NCBI GenBank assembly: GCA_013115135.1
Contig: JABANP010000157.1
Coordinates: 39,837 to 103,836 of the forward strand
Direction of reading: 5' to 3'
DNA from: Perkinsus olseni
Lineage: Eukaryota; Perkinsozoa; Perkinsida; Perkinsidae
Length of the DNA: 64,000 nt
Positions within the stretch are counted from its first letter, which is position 1; the number at the start of each line of letters is the position of its first letter. Positions 46,230 to 56,527 of the stretch are shown in pieces. Made by a program: the position numbers and the translations under genes. Below the pieces are notes generated by a model. That model had not been told where the DNA came from and did not search any database. It was given only the letters and a program-made list of their open reading frames with translations.

Positions 46230-47297
46230 CGCTTTTGTCTCGCTCGCCATTGTAGGAAGCGCAGGCAAGTTTCGAACGTGTGTGAGCTGTATGGTTTTTC
46301 ATTCTGTGGTGTTGAGACGTGTTCTGTCTTTCCCTCTCATCACTTGACCAGAGTTCGGCAAGGCTTCAAGATTTCGAGTGGGCCCACTGTTTTCTATGGT
46401 CACCCTGGTATGTCCCTCAGACAGTCTACGTGTCTGCCGAACATACCCTCTCCCCCCTGAATAAATCAGACTTGAAAAGTCTTAGCCCGACTTTCGGTGA
46501 CCAAGGTTGTGGACCAGAATTCGTGGCTCTTGGAAGATGTCACCCATTCTGATGAGAGTTGAGATACATATCTGATGAGAGACAAAAAACACTCTGGGAT
46601 GAACGTAAGAACTCAATTGATTTAGTTTCACTGGAAGAATCCACCCTTATTTCCTGAGGAAAATATGTCTCGGAAGTTCCTGGGGAAAATTTTCCGAATC
46701 ACCTAGTGGGCAATCCCTGCGTCGCAGGACCCACTGGAAGGTCCGGGCGGGCCATGATAACTTTTGGCTTGTTCTACTCAACATACGTGTGACATCATCT
46801 ATCGCTGTTGGACTGGGGCAACCGGCAGGCTCAGGTGTTGTGGTAGTTGGGAAACCCTCCTCACAGCGAGACTCGGAGTCGACGATTGACGGTCAGGTGC
46901 GCGAACTTCCTTATGGGGCAGCTTGTACAGCTCGCATCTCCAGCCCGCACTTGCTCTCACAGGAGTCGTCACCGTATTTACCGCCGCCAGAGACGGCCGA
47001 GGGCCTTGGCATACGCAAAGGAACTCCTTCCAAAGTTGATGAAGTTCCTTTGCGTCCCCTCGGTTGAGATCTGCTCATATGCTCGCAACTTTTGAAACGT
47101 AAGTGAGCTGGCTTCCCCCGCGGACGTGTCAAGTCTTCAGAACCCGTTTTCGACGTCACAGCTGTCTCCATGCACCAGGGGTCCCAGTGGAGCTACGTAT
47201 AGAGCAAGAACGAAGCCATGGACGAGTGAATCCCTCGGCACTGGTGAGGGCACTCAATCGGAATGACTTGCAAAATCTCCTTGGTGTTGGATCATGA
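46230..47297 (+). other. Conserved ORF cluster of unknown function, copy B
   Basis: Equivalent of 40075-41130. It includes VRQGFKISSGPTVFYGHPG, GQPAGSGVVVVGKPSSQ and VPVELRIEQERSHGRVNPS. Not joined into a model. Confidence 0.3.
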
Positions 47298-47596
47298 TTC
47301 TCCGAGAATGCGGTCTTGCAAGACTATAGCTTACAACTCTTACTGCTGGGGGACCACCACTGGTCTTGTATGCAACCAGGATCCATTCAAATTCGAATGT
47401 ACAGCGATAAGCATGTTCCTAACAAACATCGAATACTCGCACTGCTTAGTCGTTGAGAGTCGCTCGCGTCCCATCTGAGCATGATTCATTTGGTCAACTC
47501 CTGGGAAGACGAAGAGTCCATCAAGCCCACTTCGAGTGACCATGACTGTTAGTCATCGTTAATTCTATCAGTGAATAAGGCAGTAATCGGGTTTTC

Positions 47597-47851
47597 TTGT
47601 TGATAACCGTAGTAGTATATTTCGTGAACCGTGCTCCTGGGGACTATCGAATTTTTATGCGGGCTATTCTCAGATACGAATATGTCATTCTGAGAACTTC
47701 ATTCTCGGTTGCACATCTGTCGAACCCGTCGGTAAATGGTGCAGACTTCGAGCCCGCCATTTTCAGTCGATTATGGGGACGCGCGAATAACGCCGCGCGA
47801 ATAGTACTTCCTGCCCGCTTTCAATGTTCCCTTCGCTTGACCGTGCTCTAG
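47597..47851 (+). CDS. Hypothetical ORF, copy B
   Basis: 84 codons equivalent to the C-terminal part of the 41338 ORF. The 5' part is disrupted by a 35-base insertion near 47544-47580. Coding status doubtful. Confidence 0.2.
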   Translation: MLITVVVYFVNRAPGDYRIFMRAILRYEYVILRTSFSVAHLSNPSVNGADFEPAIFSRLWGRANNAARIVLPARFQCSLRLTVL

Positions 47852-48167
47852 GCGAAGCCGGGGTCCTTACTCGGCGTATTGGTTCGCGGAAGTGGGACCT
47901 GCGGATCTCTCCTATAGCGATTTGGAGACAAACCAGTTGAACTCCCCATGGGGGGAGTCCCCACCACGGCCAGGCGAGGTTTTTTTGTAATGTTATTGCT
48001 GGAATGACAGATGCTTGCTCACCGCCAAGCATCGGCAACGAGTCAACGTTCGATTACTCGCATGTTTTCGAATGATCGTCCACTGTGTGACAAACACGGC
48101 GTCGGACGGTTTGCCTCAGACCGGAGATCATATTTGCAGTTATCCTCTCATCAACACTATTATAGTG

Positions 48168-48532
48168 ATGACCATCATCGGCCGTAACCCACTGCTCATG
48201 CTTTTCGCCTTGCCTTCACTTGAGGCTGTGCGTAGCAGTGGAGGAGGGAAAGAAGCCCCAGATGTAAATAGCCCTTTCGCTGGACATTCGATAAAGCTGG
48301 TTCGCTTGTATGAGTCTGCTTGCAGGTGCCAAAGAAGCCATCTCCCGTCAGAGATGAGAATGAATCAATCTTCTGGGCTATGTCGGGCATACCGGAATGG
48401 AAGCGACTTAAAATAATCGAAGCGATGGCGGCAGACGCATTTAAATCGTGGGATGAACTGGAAGCAGCTGATGTGAAGAAACCGTCGGATGAACAAGAGG
48501 CTGCAGTTTCGGAAAATCTTTCACAAAGCTAA
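48168..48532 (+). CDS. Secreted-family protein, copy B (internally deleted)
   Basis: Exon 1 (48168-48263) is a signal peptide, MTIIGRNPLLMLFALPSLEA, and exon 2 (48326-48532) follows in phase 0, giving about 100 residues. It has the same central deletion as copy A. The frame is open through KRLKIIEAMAADAFKSW but ends early at SENLSQS, because one A is missing from the run that in copies A and C leads into KSFxKLTKNGRKK. Possibly a functional short form; function unknown. Confidence 0.5.
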
Positions 48533-49026
48533 CGAAAAATGGACGGAAGAAGTGATCGTTTTGTCATTGTGTGCTTTTGTGTGTTGTATGTATATCAAGG
48601 TTCATGATTTATACATGAGATGTCCGCGATATTTATCGACAGTTGTGTTACTAGTGTCACAGCGGAAGGTCCCTGGTTACCGGCATTTTTGATAAGCAGA
48701 ACGGAAAATCCGCCGGTTCTCCGCCACTACTGTACATGAGTCCGGTCGAAAAAAATTGTCCACAGCTGATCCAAACATTTAAGGCGTCGCATAACGAATC
48801 AAAACTACGCTCAGTAAGTCAGAAACTTGTAGAGCTTTTACCGAATGGTTTGGATTTGAGCGAGGAGCTCCCACTTCCTCATCGAGAGAAATGGTTTCCA
48901 GAATTCATTCTACGGGCAAACGCTAATCTCCACTGGGATTCCGGGCCCAGTCTAGTGCAGTACTCTTCAACACACGATTAACCATCGATTTCTGGTGGGG
49001 CTAGCGCTACGGCGGTATCACTGCTA

Positions 49027-49063
49027 CTGGGATATGGGGTAGTATTGCTACCCCATATCCCAG
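49027..49063. repeat. Hairpin, 16 bp perfect arms, 5-base loop (copy B)
   Basis: CTGGGATATGGGGTAG, TATTG, CTACCCCATATCCCAG. The copy A counterpart (about 42864-42900) has several arm mismatches. Confidence 0.96.
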
Positions 49064-49408
49064 ACGCAGCGTGCGAGCATGTAGAGCTCGTCGATTCGCT
49101 GCGTTTACCTGTTCAGTTACCTTCCGTCGACAAACATAGTGACTGTAGTGCAGAACGCCCTGCCGGATAAACCAGGAAGCATCGGCAAGTGCTTCAAGCT
49201 CACTCTACAGGTAGGTCCCTCGGCCTGGGGATGCTGTGGGTCAGCGGCCCGACTATGGCGGATCTTGGGTGGGTATCTTTTTCGCTGTCGGACATCAGGA
49301 TTGCATGAGCGAGTTTCTGATGTTCATCACGCGTTTAGCGGCGCAGCGATGTACACGAGAAGGGAGGAAGGTGATGCTGGCAGAGGATATCCTATGGTAA
49401 GGTACAAT

Positions 49409-49422
49409 GTCGCACACGGTCC
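49409..49422. repeat. Target-site duplication, left
   Basis: GTCGCACACGGTCC, repeated exactly at 50380-50393. The empty site is seen in copies A and B (about 38025 and 44172). Confidence 0.95.
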
Positions 49423-50379
49423 TTCTTCTTCTTCTTCTTAATCCTTGGACGCGGCTCGGCCGTGTAGACCCTATAGTTGCCAATTTGGGCATCGAGAGTA
49501 GTCATCCTTCGTTATTGGAGCTGTAGTCGACCCGTACCACCAATAAATTTCTCTAGTTCTTGCACCAGAGCTCTATCTTTCAGCAGGATATCCCCGCATG
49601 GGGGAGGGCATTGGATGCCTCTTAGTCGCAGGGCTGCCAGAAGCTCACGCCTGTGTCGGATCCAATGCTGGCGGAAGTGGTGGAAGTCCTCTTCCTCTCC
49701 CGAGTCACAGAAAGGGCATACCGAGGAACCATGGTCTATCTTGCTCCTTGAGTACCGTAGTTGGTTACGCCCACAGACAATCATCCAGAGGTTCTTACCG
49801 CCAGTGATGGCACATAGAGCGCGTAGGGCAGACATCGTTGGGACGAAATACAGGAGGGACCGTCCGAGGGACCGCACGTCCTTCTCATATGCTTCAGTGG
49901 CTGAAACCATAAGCCATTTATGCACGGTACGCGCCAGAGCCGACTGGGTGAAAGGGATCTTGAGAGGCGCCGCAGGCCCATGGTGAGCCGCAGCCCGCGC
50001 CGCTGCGTCGGCCTTCAGATTACCTATGCTGCTTTTTGAGGGAGTGTATCGCAGTCTGACAGTCACCCCCAGAGTACCCAATCGCTCGGTTATCGCCAAA
50101 GCTAAGGTACAGCCGCTGTGGCAGCCAGAGGTTTCTTTCGCGAGGTAATCAATGGCCCGGAGACAATCCGTGCAGACGTAGGCCGCTCCCTTCATGAGCC
50201 TCAATTTCACCAACTCTCCCGCTTGAAGAATACCCATGAGCTCAGCCTGCACAGGAGTGCAGTGAACTGGCAGCTTGAAGCCGGCTGTCTGCCATTCGCC
50301 AGAAGGCAGTTTCCAGGCAACTCCACATCCAGCACATTCCCCCGCCGTCACTGAGCCGTCGGAGTGCAGCTCCATTGAG
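49423..50379 (-). mobile_element. 5'-truncated non-LTR retrotransposon fragment (957 bp)
   Basis: Inserted on the minus strand in an NF-YB intron and flanked by a 14 bp duplication. Its 3' end (at 49423) is a (TTC)n/(GAA)n microsatellite tail, typical of some non-LTR elements, and its 5' end is cut just before the RNase H domain. Copies A and B lack it, so it arrived after the triplication. Confidence 0.9.
49512..50379 (-). CDS. RNase H domain and C-terminus of a non-LTR retrotransposon polyprotein
   Basis: RNase H degrades the RNA strand during reverse transcription. Minus-strand ORF with the four acidic residues of RNase H visible: HSDGS (Asp1), VQAELMGI (Glu), CTDCLRAI (Asp) and NLKADAAAR (Asp). 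A Cys/His cluster follows near the C-terminus, CPFCDSGEEEDFHHF and then QHWIRHR, as in many non-LTR elements. The frame is open from the truncation point to a stop at 49512, so it is young. Its apparent first residues upstream of 50379 come from the duplicated host sequence. The reverse transcriptase part is absent. Confidence 0.87.
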
Positions 50380-50393
50380 GTCGCACACGGTCC
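50380..50393. repeat. Target-site duplication, right
   Basis: Exact repeat of 49409-49422. Confidence 0.95.
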
Positions 50394-50960
50394 ATACATG
50401 CGTATCTTTCAACGTATCTTTTCACATCGGCTGAGCTCCGTGTTCGTAGCTACTTAATACACAGGGGCAAGTGCTACCTTCCTATGAACCAGTCGAGTTT
50501 GGTAAAGTTGGTCAATCATTGTCAGGGCACTGGACCAAGCTGGCCTGTGTCAGTACGGCTCGGTTCTCCGTGTCTTCTTGAGTAAACTGCGCGGTCACTT
50601 GGAGAAGTGCAAGAGGGATATGACGGGGAAAGCTGATCGCTCAGAGGCTCCACCGGATCTGTTTCCAGTGGCGGATCAGGCCGGCGGCTCGTCTATGTTC
50701 CCCGTGGTAATATGACCTTGTTCTCGTCACTGGGGCAGTTAACAATTTAGACACGACTGTGCCTTCCAATAACGTCCTCGTGACATTCTCTGATACTCGG
50801 TATACTCTCAACGCATGGAGCGGATTGCCAACATAGACGGTAAATTGGTTACGTTCAACGTTGCCACTGGGAGGGTTCGTTCGGTCCACTTGTCTTGTCA
50901 TTGAATCCGAATTCACTTGCTAGGTGTTGCCTACGGATGTCGTCTCTCGCAGATTTGCAG

Positions 50961-51161
50961 ATGCCAACGTCGCCCACGGAAGTGATGGCGCTCGAAAGCG
51001 TCTCAGGCAGGGATCAAGCTCAGGATCTGAGGACGGGTCAGGACCAGGAGGACGGACTATCAATCGTTGCGATCGAGGCAGTTGTGCGCGAGGATTGGGG
51101 CGACGAGGACAGTGCTAGCGATATTTCTTTCATCGACATCATCGAGGGTGAGGTTGTTTAG
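50961..51161 (+). CDS. Small acidic protein, copy C
   Basis: MPTSPTEVMALESVSGRDQA to SDISFIDIIEGEVV. An in-frame ATG upstream (MSSLADLQ, about 50937) could extend it in this copy. Confidence 0.4.
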   Translation: MPTSPTEVMALESVSGRDQAQDLRTGQDQEDGLSIVAIEAVVREDWGDEDSASDISFIDIIEGEVV

Positions 51162-51457
51162 TCGTATAACAATGGCTTGCATGTAGTATTCTTGCTCAGT
51201 TATCGAGTTGTGTTTTGTTTCGGGAGGGTTTCAGTGGTCCTCGTTCATAATGCAGGCCAAAAGAGCATTTAGTAATCTCTCTGGTTGTTCATGCTGCTAG
51301 GGTGCTAACGGAGGGTGCTAACGGAGGTTGCGCAGGTATCACTTGCGCGGTGTTGGCCACTGGCACGCCGACTGAGCCTCAGTCACTGAGGCCTGATGAT
51401 GGATGTCTATTTTCAGTTTGTTCACAGTGTCTCTGATTCCCAACGCCCTTTCAGTTA

Positions 51458-51529
51458 ATGGGCAACTATCCGAGTTCTCCTTTTTTGCTGCCAAGGTTAC
51501 CCTGCCGAGGACGGCGACGATTCCTGTGA
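51458..51529 (+). pseudogene. Putative N-acylated protein, copy C (degenerate)
   Basis: Keeps MGNYPS but an extra base changes the frame, so the Cys pair is lost and a stop follows after 23 residues. The later exons fall in the 0.7 kb deleted from this copy. Confidence 0.6.
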
Positions 51530-51724
51530 CGGAAGTTCTATCCCGAGCGTATTACATTTGAGCTTCGACAAACCTCGACTGTCCAAGTCATATTCGGGTA
51601 GAAGGCCGCTGCGCGTGTGAGCATTCGGATCTCACTGCAATCGTCTTCTGCCTGGTTGATCTTCGGGTGGACCAGTCGATTGAGTGAATTTTTTTAGGGA
51701 TTTGAACGCTGCGTCCCGACCACC

Positions 51725-52790
51725 GCTTTTGTCTCGCTCGCCATTGTAGGAAGCGCAGGCAAGTTTCGAACGTGTGTGTGCTGTATGGTTTTTCATTCTG
51801 TGGTGTTGAGACGTGTTCTGCCTTTCCCTCTCATCACTTGACCAGAGTTCGGCAAGGCTTTAAGATTTCGAGTGGGCCCACTGTTTTCTATGGTCACCCT
51901 GGTATGTCCCTCAGACAGTCTACGTGTCTGCCGAACATACCCTCTCCCCCCTGAATAAATCAGACTTGAAAAGTCTTAGCCCGACTTTCGGTGACCAAGG
52001 TTGTGGACCAGAATTCGTGGCTCTTGGAAGATGTCACCCATTCTGATGAGAGTTGAGATCCATATCTGATGAGAGTCAAAAACGATCTGAGATGAACGTA
52101 AGAACTCATTTGAAAGAGTCTCACTGGAAGAATCCACCCTTATTTCCTGAGGAAAATATGTCTCGGAAGTTCCTGGGGAAAATTTTCCGAATCACCTAGT
52201 GGGCAATCCCTGCGTCGCAGGACCCACTGGAAGGTCCGGGCGGGCCATGATAACTTTTGGCTTGTTCTACTCGACATATGTGTGACATCATCTATCGCTG
52301 TTGGACTGGGGCAACCGGCAGGCTCTGGCGTTGTGGTAGTTGGGAAACCCTCCTCACAGCGAGACTCGGAGTCGACGATTGACGGTCAGGTGCGCGAACT
52401 TCCTTATGGGGCAGCTTGTACAGCTCGCATCTCCAGCCCGCACTTGCTCTCACAGGAGTCGTCACCGTATTTACCGCCGCCAGAGACGGCCGAGGGCCTC
52501 CGCGTACGCTAAGGAACTCCTTCCGAAGTTGATGAAGCTCCTTTGCGTCCCCTCGGTTGAGTAGTGCTCATATAGTCGCAACTTTTGAAACGTAAGTGAG
52601 CTGGCTTCCCCCGCGGACGTGTCAAGTCTTCAGAACCCGTTTTCGACGTCACAGTTGTCTCCATGCACCAGGGATCCCAGTGGAGCTACGTATAGAGCAA
52701 GAACGAAGCCATGGACGAGTGAATCCCTCGGCACTGGTGAGGGCAGTCAATCGGAATGACTTTCAAAATCTCCTTGGTGTTGGATCATGA
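51725..52790 (+). other. Conserved ORF cluster of unknown function, copy C
   Basis: Equivalent of 40075-41130. It includes VRQGFKISSGPTVFYGHPG and IPVELRIEQERSHGRVNPS. It starts at the deletion junction. Confidence 0.3.
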
Positions 52791-52990
52791 TTCTCCGAGA
52801 ATGTGGTCTTGCAAGACTATAGCTTACAACTCTTACTGCTGGGGGACCACCACTGGTCTTGTATGCAACCAGGATCCGTTCAAATTCGAATGTACAGCGA
52901 TAGCATCGCTAGGAAGCTTGATAGGAAGTAGTTCCTATCAAACATCGAATACTCGCACTGCTTAGTCGTTGGGAGTCGCATCTGATTCAT

Positions 52991-53323
52991 TTGGTCAACT
53001 CCTGGAAAGACGAAGAGTCCATCAAGCCCACTTCGAGTGACCATGGTCAAGGCAGTAATCGGGTTCCCTTGTTAATAACCGTAGTAGTATATTTCGTGAA
53101 CCGTGCTCCTGAGGACTATCGAATTTTTATGCGGGCTATTATCAGATACGAATATGTCATTCTGAGAACGTCATTCTCGGTTGCACATCTGTCGAACCCG
53201 TCGGTAAATGGTGTAGACTTCGAGCCCGCCATTTTGAGTCGATTATGGGGACGCGCGAATAACGCCGCGCGAATAGTACTTCCTGCCCGCTTTCAATGTT
53301 CCCTTCTCTTGCCCATGCTCTAG
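52991..53323 (+). CDS. Hypothetical ORF, copy C
   Basis: 110 codons, equivalent to the ORF at 41338-41679 in copy A. No domain; coding status doubtful. Confidence 0.22.
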   Translation: MVNSWKDEESIKPTSSDHGQGSNRVPLLITVVVYFVNRAPEDYRIFMRAIIRYEYVILRTSFSVAHLSNPSVNGVDFEPAILSRLWGRANNAARIVLPARFQCSLLLPML

Positions 53324-53553
53324 GCGAAGCCAGGGTCCTTACTCGGCCTATTGGTTCGCGGAGGTGGGACCTGCGGATCTCTCCTATAGCGATTTGGAGA
53401 TAAACCAGTTGAACTCCCCATGGGGGGGGTCCCCACCACGGCCACGCGAGGTTTTTTTTGGAATGTTATTACCGAAATGACAGATGCTTGCTCCCCGCCA
53501 AGCATCGGGAACGAGTCAACGTTCGATTACTCGCATGTTTTCGAATGATCGTC

Positions 53554-53572
53554 CAGTGGACGACGTCCACTG
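53554..53572. repeat. Hairpin created by a 14-base insertion specific to copy C
   Basis: CAGTGGAC, GAC, GTCCACTG. Copies A and B have only the right arm in CGTCCACTGTGTG. Confidence 0.93.
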
Positions 53573-53654
53573 TGTGACAAACACGGCGTCGGACGGTTTG
53601 CCTCAGACCGGAGATCATATTTGCAGTTATCCTCTCATCAACACTATTATAGTG

Positions 53655-54785
53655 ATGACCATCATCGGCCGTAACCCACTGCTCATGCTTTTCGCCTTGC
53701 CTTCACTTGAGGCCGTGCGTAGCAGTGGAGGAGGGCAAAGAAGCCCCAGATGTAAATAGCCCTTTCGCTGGACATTCGATAAAGCTGGTTCGCTTGTATG
53801 AGTCTGGTCGCAGGTGCCAAAGCAAGCTGTGGAGTCGAAAAACATAGAATCTGAGACTGATGTAACTGAGTCGAGCTGCCTACCGCTTATATACCCGATC
53901 GGATCTGGTTCTCCGTGTCAGTTCAAAATCAGCCACGAGGAAGACGATAAAGAGGGCAGCCTATGTCATCTCGAGTGGCATCACTCTGAAGTGCACCAAG
54001 AACCATTGAACTACCTATTCGACAGGCTGGATCTCCGGGTCCATCTAGACCCAAAAGAGAAGGCTTTTACTTACATCAAGGCAGACTCGCGCCAAACGAA
54101 CACCGATCGTTACTTGTCCATTAAGTAAGGCGCTCATGCATTCTACTTGTGCAGCGGTTCATCATCTGCATCTTCGCCTTTAGAGACAACGAGGACGAGC
54201 TAGCTGTGAGCGCCTTCGCATGCGCTCGTGATCTGGGCACTAGGATATATCCGAAAGTCCAAGGAGGGCCGAGAGGGGATGATCAGAGACGCGAAGTTGA
54301 GAAAATGCTTTCGGAAGGAGGCCCCTTCTCTCCCTTGGGTCATCTGACGGAAAGGCGATTTGGATGGCCTCGTGACGATTATTGATTGGAACTCGGACAG
54401 TGGTGATTACAAATGCGAGAAGATATACCATTTCTTAGCTTCTAACCCTCCTAAAGGTTATGAAGAGGGAAAGCTTGATTGGCTGTTCGCTTCTGTGAAT
54501 GAGAAAGCCGATAGAGTGTACGACAAGATTGGCGAGAAACCCTCGTACGAACCAATTGATATTGAGAAGTTGGCAAGGGAGTTCAGCCAACTTGAAGCGA
54601 ACCAACGGTCAAGGGAGCAAGTTGAAAGAATCGAAACAATGCATTCAATCGAATCGATTGAATCTATGGACGAGAAACCGTCGAAGGAACAAGAAGCAGC
54701 TGGTGGGAAGAAGCGGTCGACGAGCATTTTCCGCAGTATCGGAAAATCTTTCAGAAAGCTAACGAAAAATGGACGGAAGAAGTGA
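53655..54785 (+). pseudogene. Secreted-family protein, full-length copy C (two 1-base displacements)
   Basis: Exons: 53655-53751 (signal peptide MTIIGRNPLLMLFALPSLEA), 53814-54124 and 54184-54785. The central domain matches copy D: HLEWHHSEVHQEP, LDPKEKAFTYIKADS, EKMLSEGGPFSPLGHL, TIIDWNSDSGDYKCEKIYHF and GKLDWLFASVNEKADRV. The C-terminal tail is longer than in D, Ser/Glu-rich, and ends KSFRKLTKNGRKK. One extra base in exon 1 (GGGCAAAG, near 53735; A and B have GGGAAAG) and one near 54358 displace the conserved frame. No known domain was recognised; the signal peptide and basic end suggest a secreted or organelle protein. Confidence 0.6.
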
Positions 54786-55278
54786 TCGTTTTGTCATTGT
54801 GGGCTTATGTGTGTTGTATGTATATCAAGGTTCATGATTTATACCTGAGATGTCCGCGATATTTATCGACAGTTGTGTTACTAGTGTCACAGCGGCAGTG
54901 TCGCTGGTTTACAGGTCGGCATTTTCGATAACAGAACAGAAAATTCGTCGGTTCTCCGCCGCTACTGTACATGGAGTCTGGTCGAAGAAATTGTCCACAG
55001 CTGAGGGTCCATGGTCCATGGTGTCTAAACCATTCAAAGCGCGAATGCTGGATCAAAACTGCGCTCAGTAAATCAGAGACTTGTAGAGGTTTCACTGAGT
55101 GGTTTGGATTTGAGTGAGGTGCTCTCACTTCCTCGTCGAGAGAAAAGGTTTCCAGATTTCATTCTACGGGAACGCTAATCTCCACTGGGATTCCGGGCCC
55201 ACTCTAGTGCAGTACTCTTCAACACACGATTAACCATCGATTTCTGGTGGGGCTAGCGCTACGGCGGTATCACTGCTA

Positions 55279-55315
55279 CTGGGATATGGGGTAGTATTGC
55301 TACCCCATATCCCAG
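55279..55315. repeat. Hairpin, 16 bp perfect arms (copy C)
   Basis: Same hairpin as 49027-49063, with identical arms and loop. Confidence 0.96.
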
Positions 55316-55417
55316 ACGCAGCGTGAGAGCAGCTTTCAAATGTGTGGCACGAATTGCATCGTAAAATCGCCTAACGATGTCGATCCGACACTCTCGGATG
55401 CCACGAGTCCAAGGGCC

Positions 55418-55432
55418 ACCTTCCGGGAAGGT
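55418..55432. repeat. Hairpin insertion specific to copy C
   Basis: ACCTTCC, one base, GGAAGGT. Copy A at about 42999 has CACCTCTCCTACG and no hairpin. Confidence 0.85.
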
Positions 55433-55760
55433 CCTTCCCTACGTTCAACGGAGTCCTTTGGTATTGATAGTACAGTCCCTCAGTATGCACTGAGTCGGCG
55501 TATGAGTTATGCAGCCATCGGTGCTGTGGAAGCTCACTATCTTAGGTTTGGATTTCTGTTCTTTGGCCCGATACTATCGGCCATTCAATGTCCGAGGGCA
55601 CATTGGAACTCCTCATTTGAATGTGGGCAGATCTCACTCATCGGGCAGTTATGAGGCCGTCCCTCAATGATAGTTTCTGGTCTCTCTCGGCGTAGGCTGG
55701 ATGAATGCACGGTGAAAGGTTCGTGACCAGACGTGTCTCATATATTCAACTCTATGAATA

Positions 55761-56527
55761 TGTATCTCGCCACTGCGGGTCGGTTGAATACTCTCGAGGT
55801 CCTACCTGGAGTCCATGCCATACACAGGCGTCAGTGTCGATGAGCGAGATTCAATGCTGTGCCGGTGGATGAGAAATTCGTCCTGGAAGAAGGGAGTCCA
55901 TTGGAGGACAGGCAACGAGTAATGCTCGTTCGAGTATACTTTCATGATAGGACGGGCTGTCAGTCACAGGCTCCATCCTACCCGAATATCATTTCCTACC
56001 CGGAGCACTTAGCCCGTCGATTAGGGGGTGCGCGGTTACCGCGTGCACGAACTACACTTTCCATCCGCTTTTGTTTTTTTGTTTGTTTCGCTTAGGCTTG
56101 CTCTAGGTCAACCCCCTTTAGAGGTAGCAGTATGCGCAGACCCGCTCCGAGGATCCATCCTAGGGCCGCTGAGTATGGAGCTCTGCCAGTTAACCACATA
56201 GCCGAACGGGCTGAGCGCGGCATAGGTACTGCTCTGAACTTTGCACTCCTATGATGAACCCAGGCTACGACGTAGCGTAATAGCAGTACTACTATGACTT
56301 GACCACAACCAAGGAGTCCTTGGTGAACGTAGCCCAGTTACTGGTCTTTGGTAAGGACCAGTAACTAGTCCACTCACAAACTACCGCTGCCTGTCAAGCC
56401 ATCACGTACTGCGTGACGGAATATGACGCCAGATCAACAGCGCTTATAAGGAGTAACTCCTGATGAGTTGAGTGTCAACTGCTGGCATCATGTTCACAGT
56501 TATCCTCTCATCAGTCGTAGAAGAGTA
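55761..56527. other. Spacer between copy C and the fourth secreted-family gene
   Basis: No gene supported. It holds direct and inverted short repeats around GGACCAGTAACTAG (about 56340-56370). A loosely tRNA-like stretch at about 56140-56215 (minus) does not fold as a tRNA. Confidence 0.4.

Larger units (their letters stand above)
43451..49078 (+). repeat. Segmental duplication, copy B
   Basis: Second tandem copy. Its 3' end (the equivalent of 42905-43480 in copy A) is missing. The sequence jumps from CCCAGACGCAGCGTG at about 49078 directly into the second intron of copy C's NF-YB gene, as after unequal exchange or deletion. Confidence 0.9.
49117..50715 (+). pseudogene. NF-YB histone-fold gene, copy C (5'-truncated, retroelement in intron)
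   Basis: Only the three histone-fold exons remain: 49117-49210 (YLPSTNIVTVVQNALPDKPG), 49299-49396 (DCMSEFLMFITRLAAQRCT to EDILW) and 50526-50715 (ALDQAGLCQYGSVLRVFL onward). All remain open and in phase. The two N-terminal exons and any promoter are missing, so expression would need a new start. The last intron has grown from about 158 to 1129 bases by insertion of an RNase H-bearing retroelement fragment. Confidence 0.8.
49079..55760 (+). repeat. Segmental duplication, copy C
   Basis: Third tandem copy. It begins inside intron 2 of NF-YB (first two exons lost), carries a retroelement fragment (49423-50379), and has lost about 0.7 kb equivalent to 39350-40070 of copy A (junction near 51720). 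It keeps the full-length secreted-family gene and the 3' tail that copy B lacks. Confidence 0.9.

Noticed and set aside
50380..50399. Apparent N-terminus of the RNase H ORF beyond 50379
   Set aside because: These codons come from the duplicated host sequence and flank, not from the retroelement.
56140..56215. tRNA-like stretch on the minus strand (GTGGTTAACTGGCAGAGC, acceptor-like CCCGTTC/GAGCGGG)
   Set aside because: The acceptor stem pairs, but no five-base anticodon stem or T arm can be drawn.
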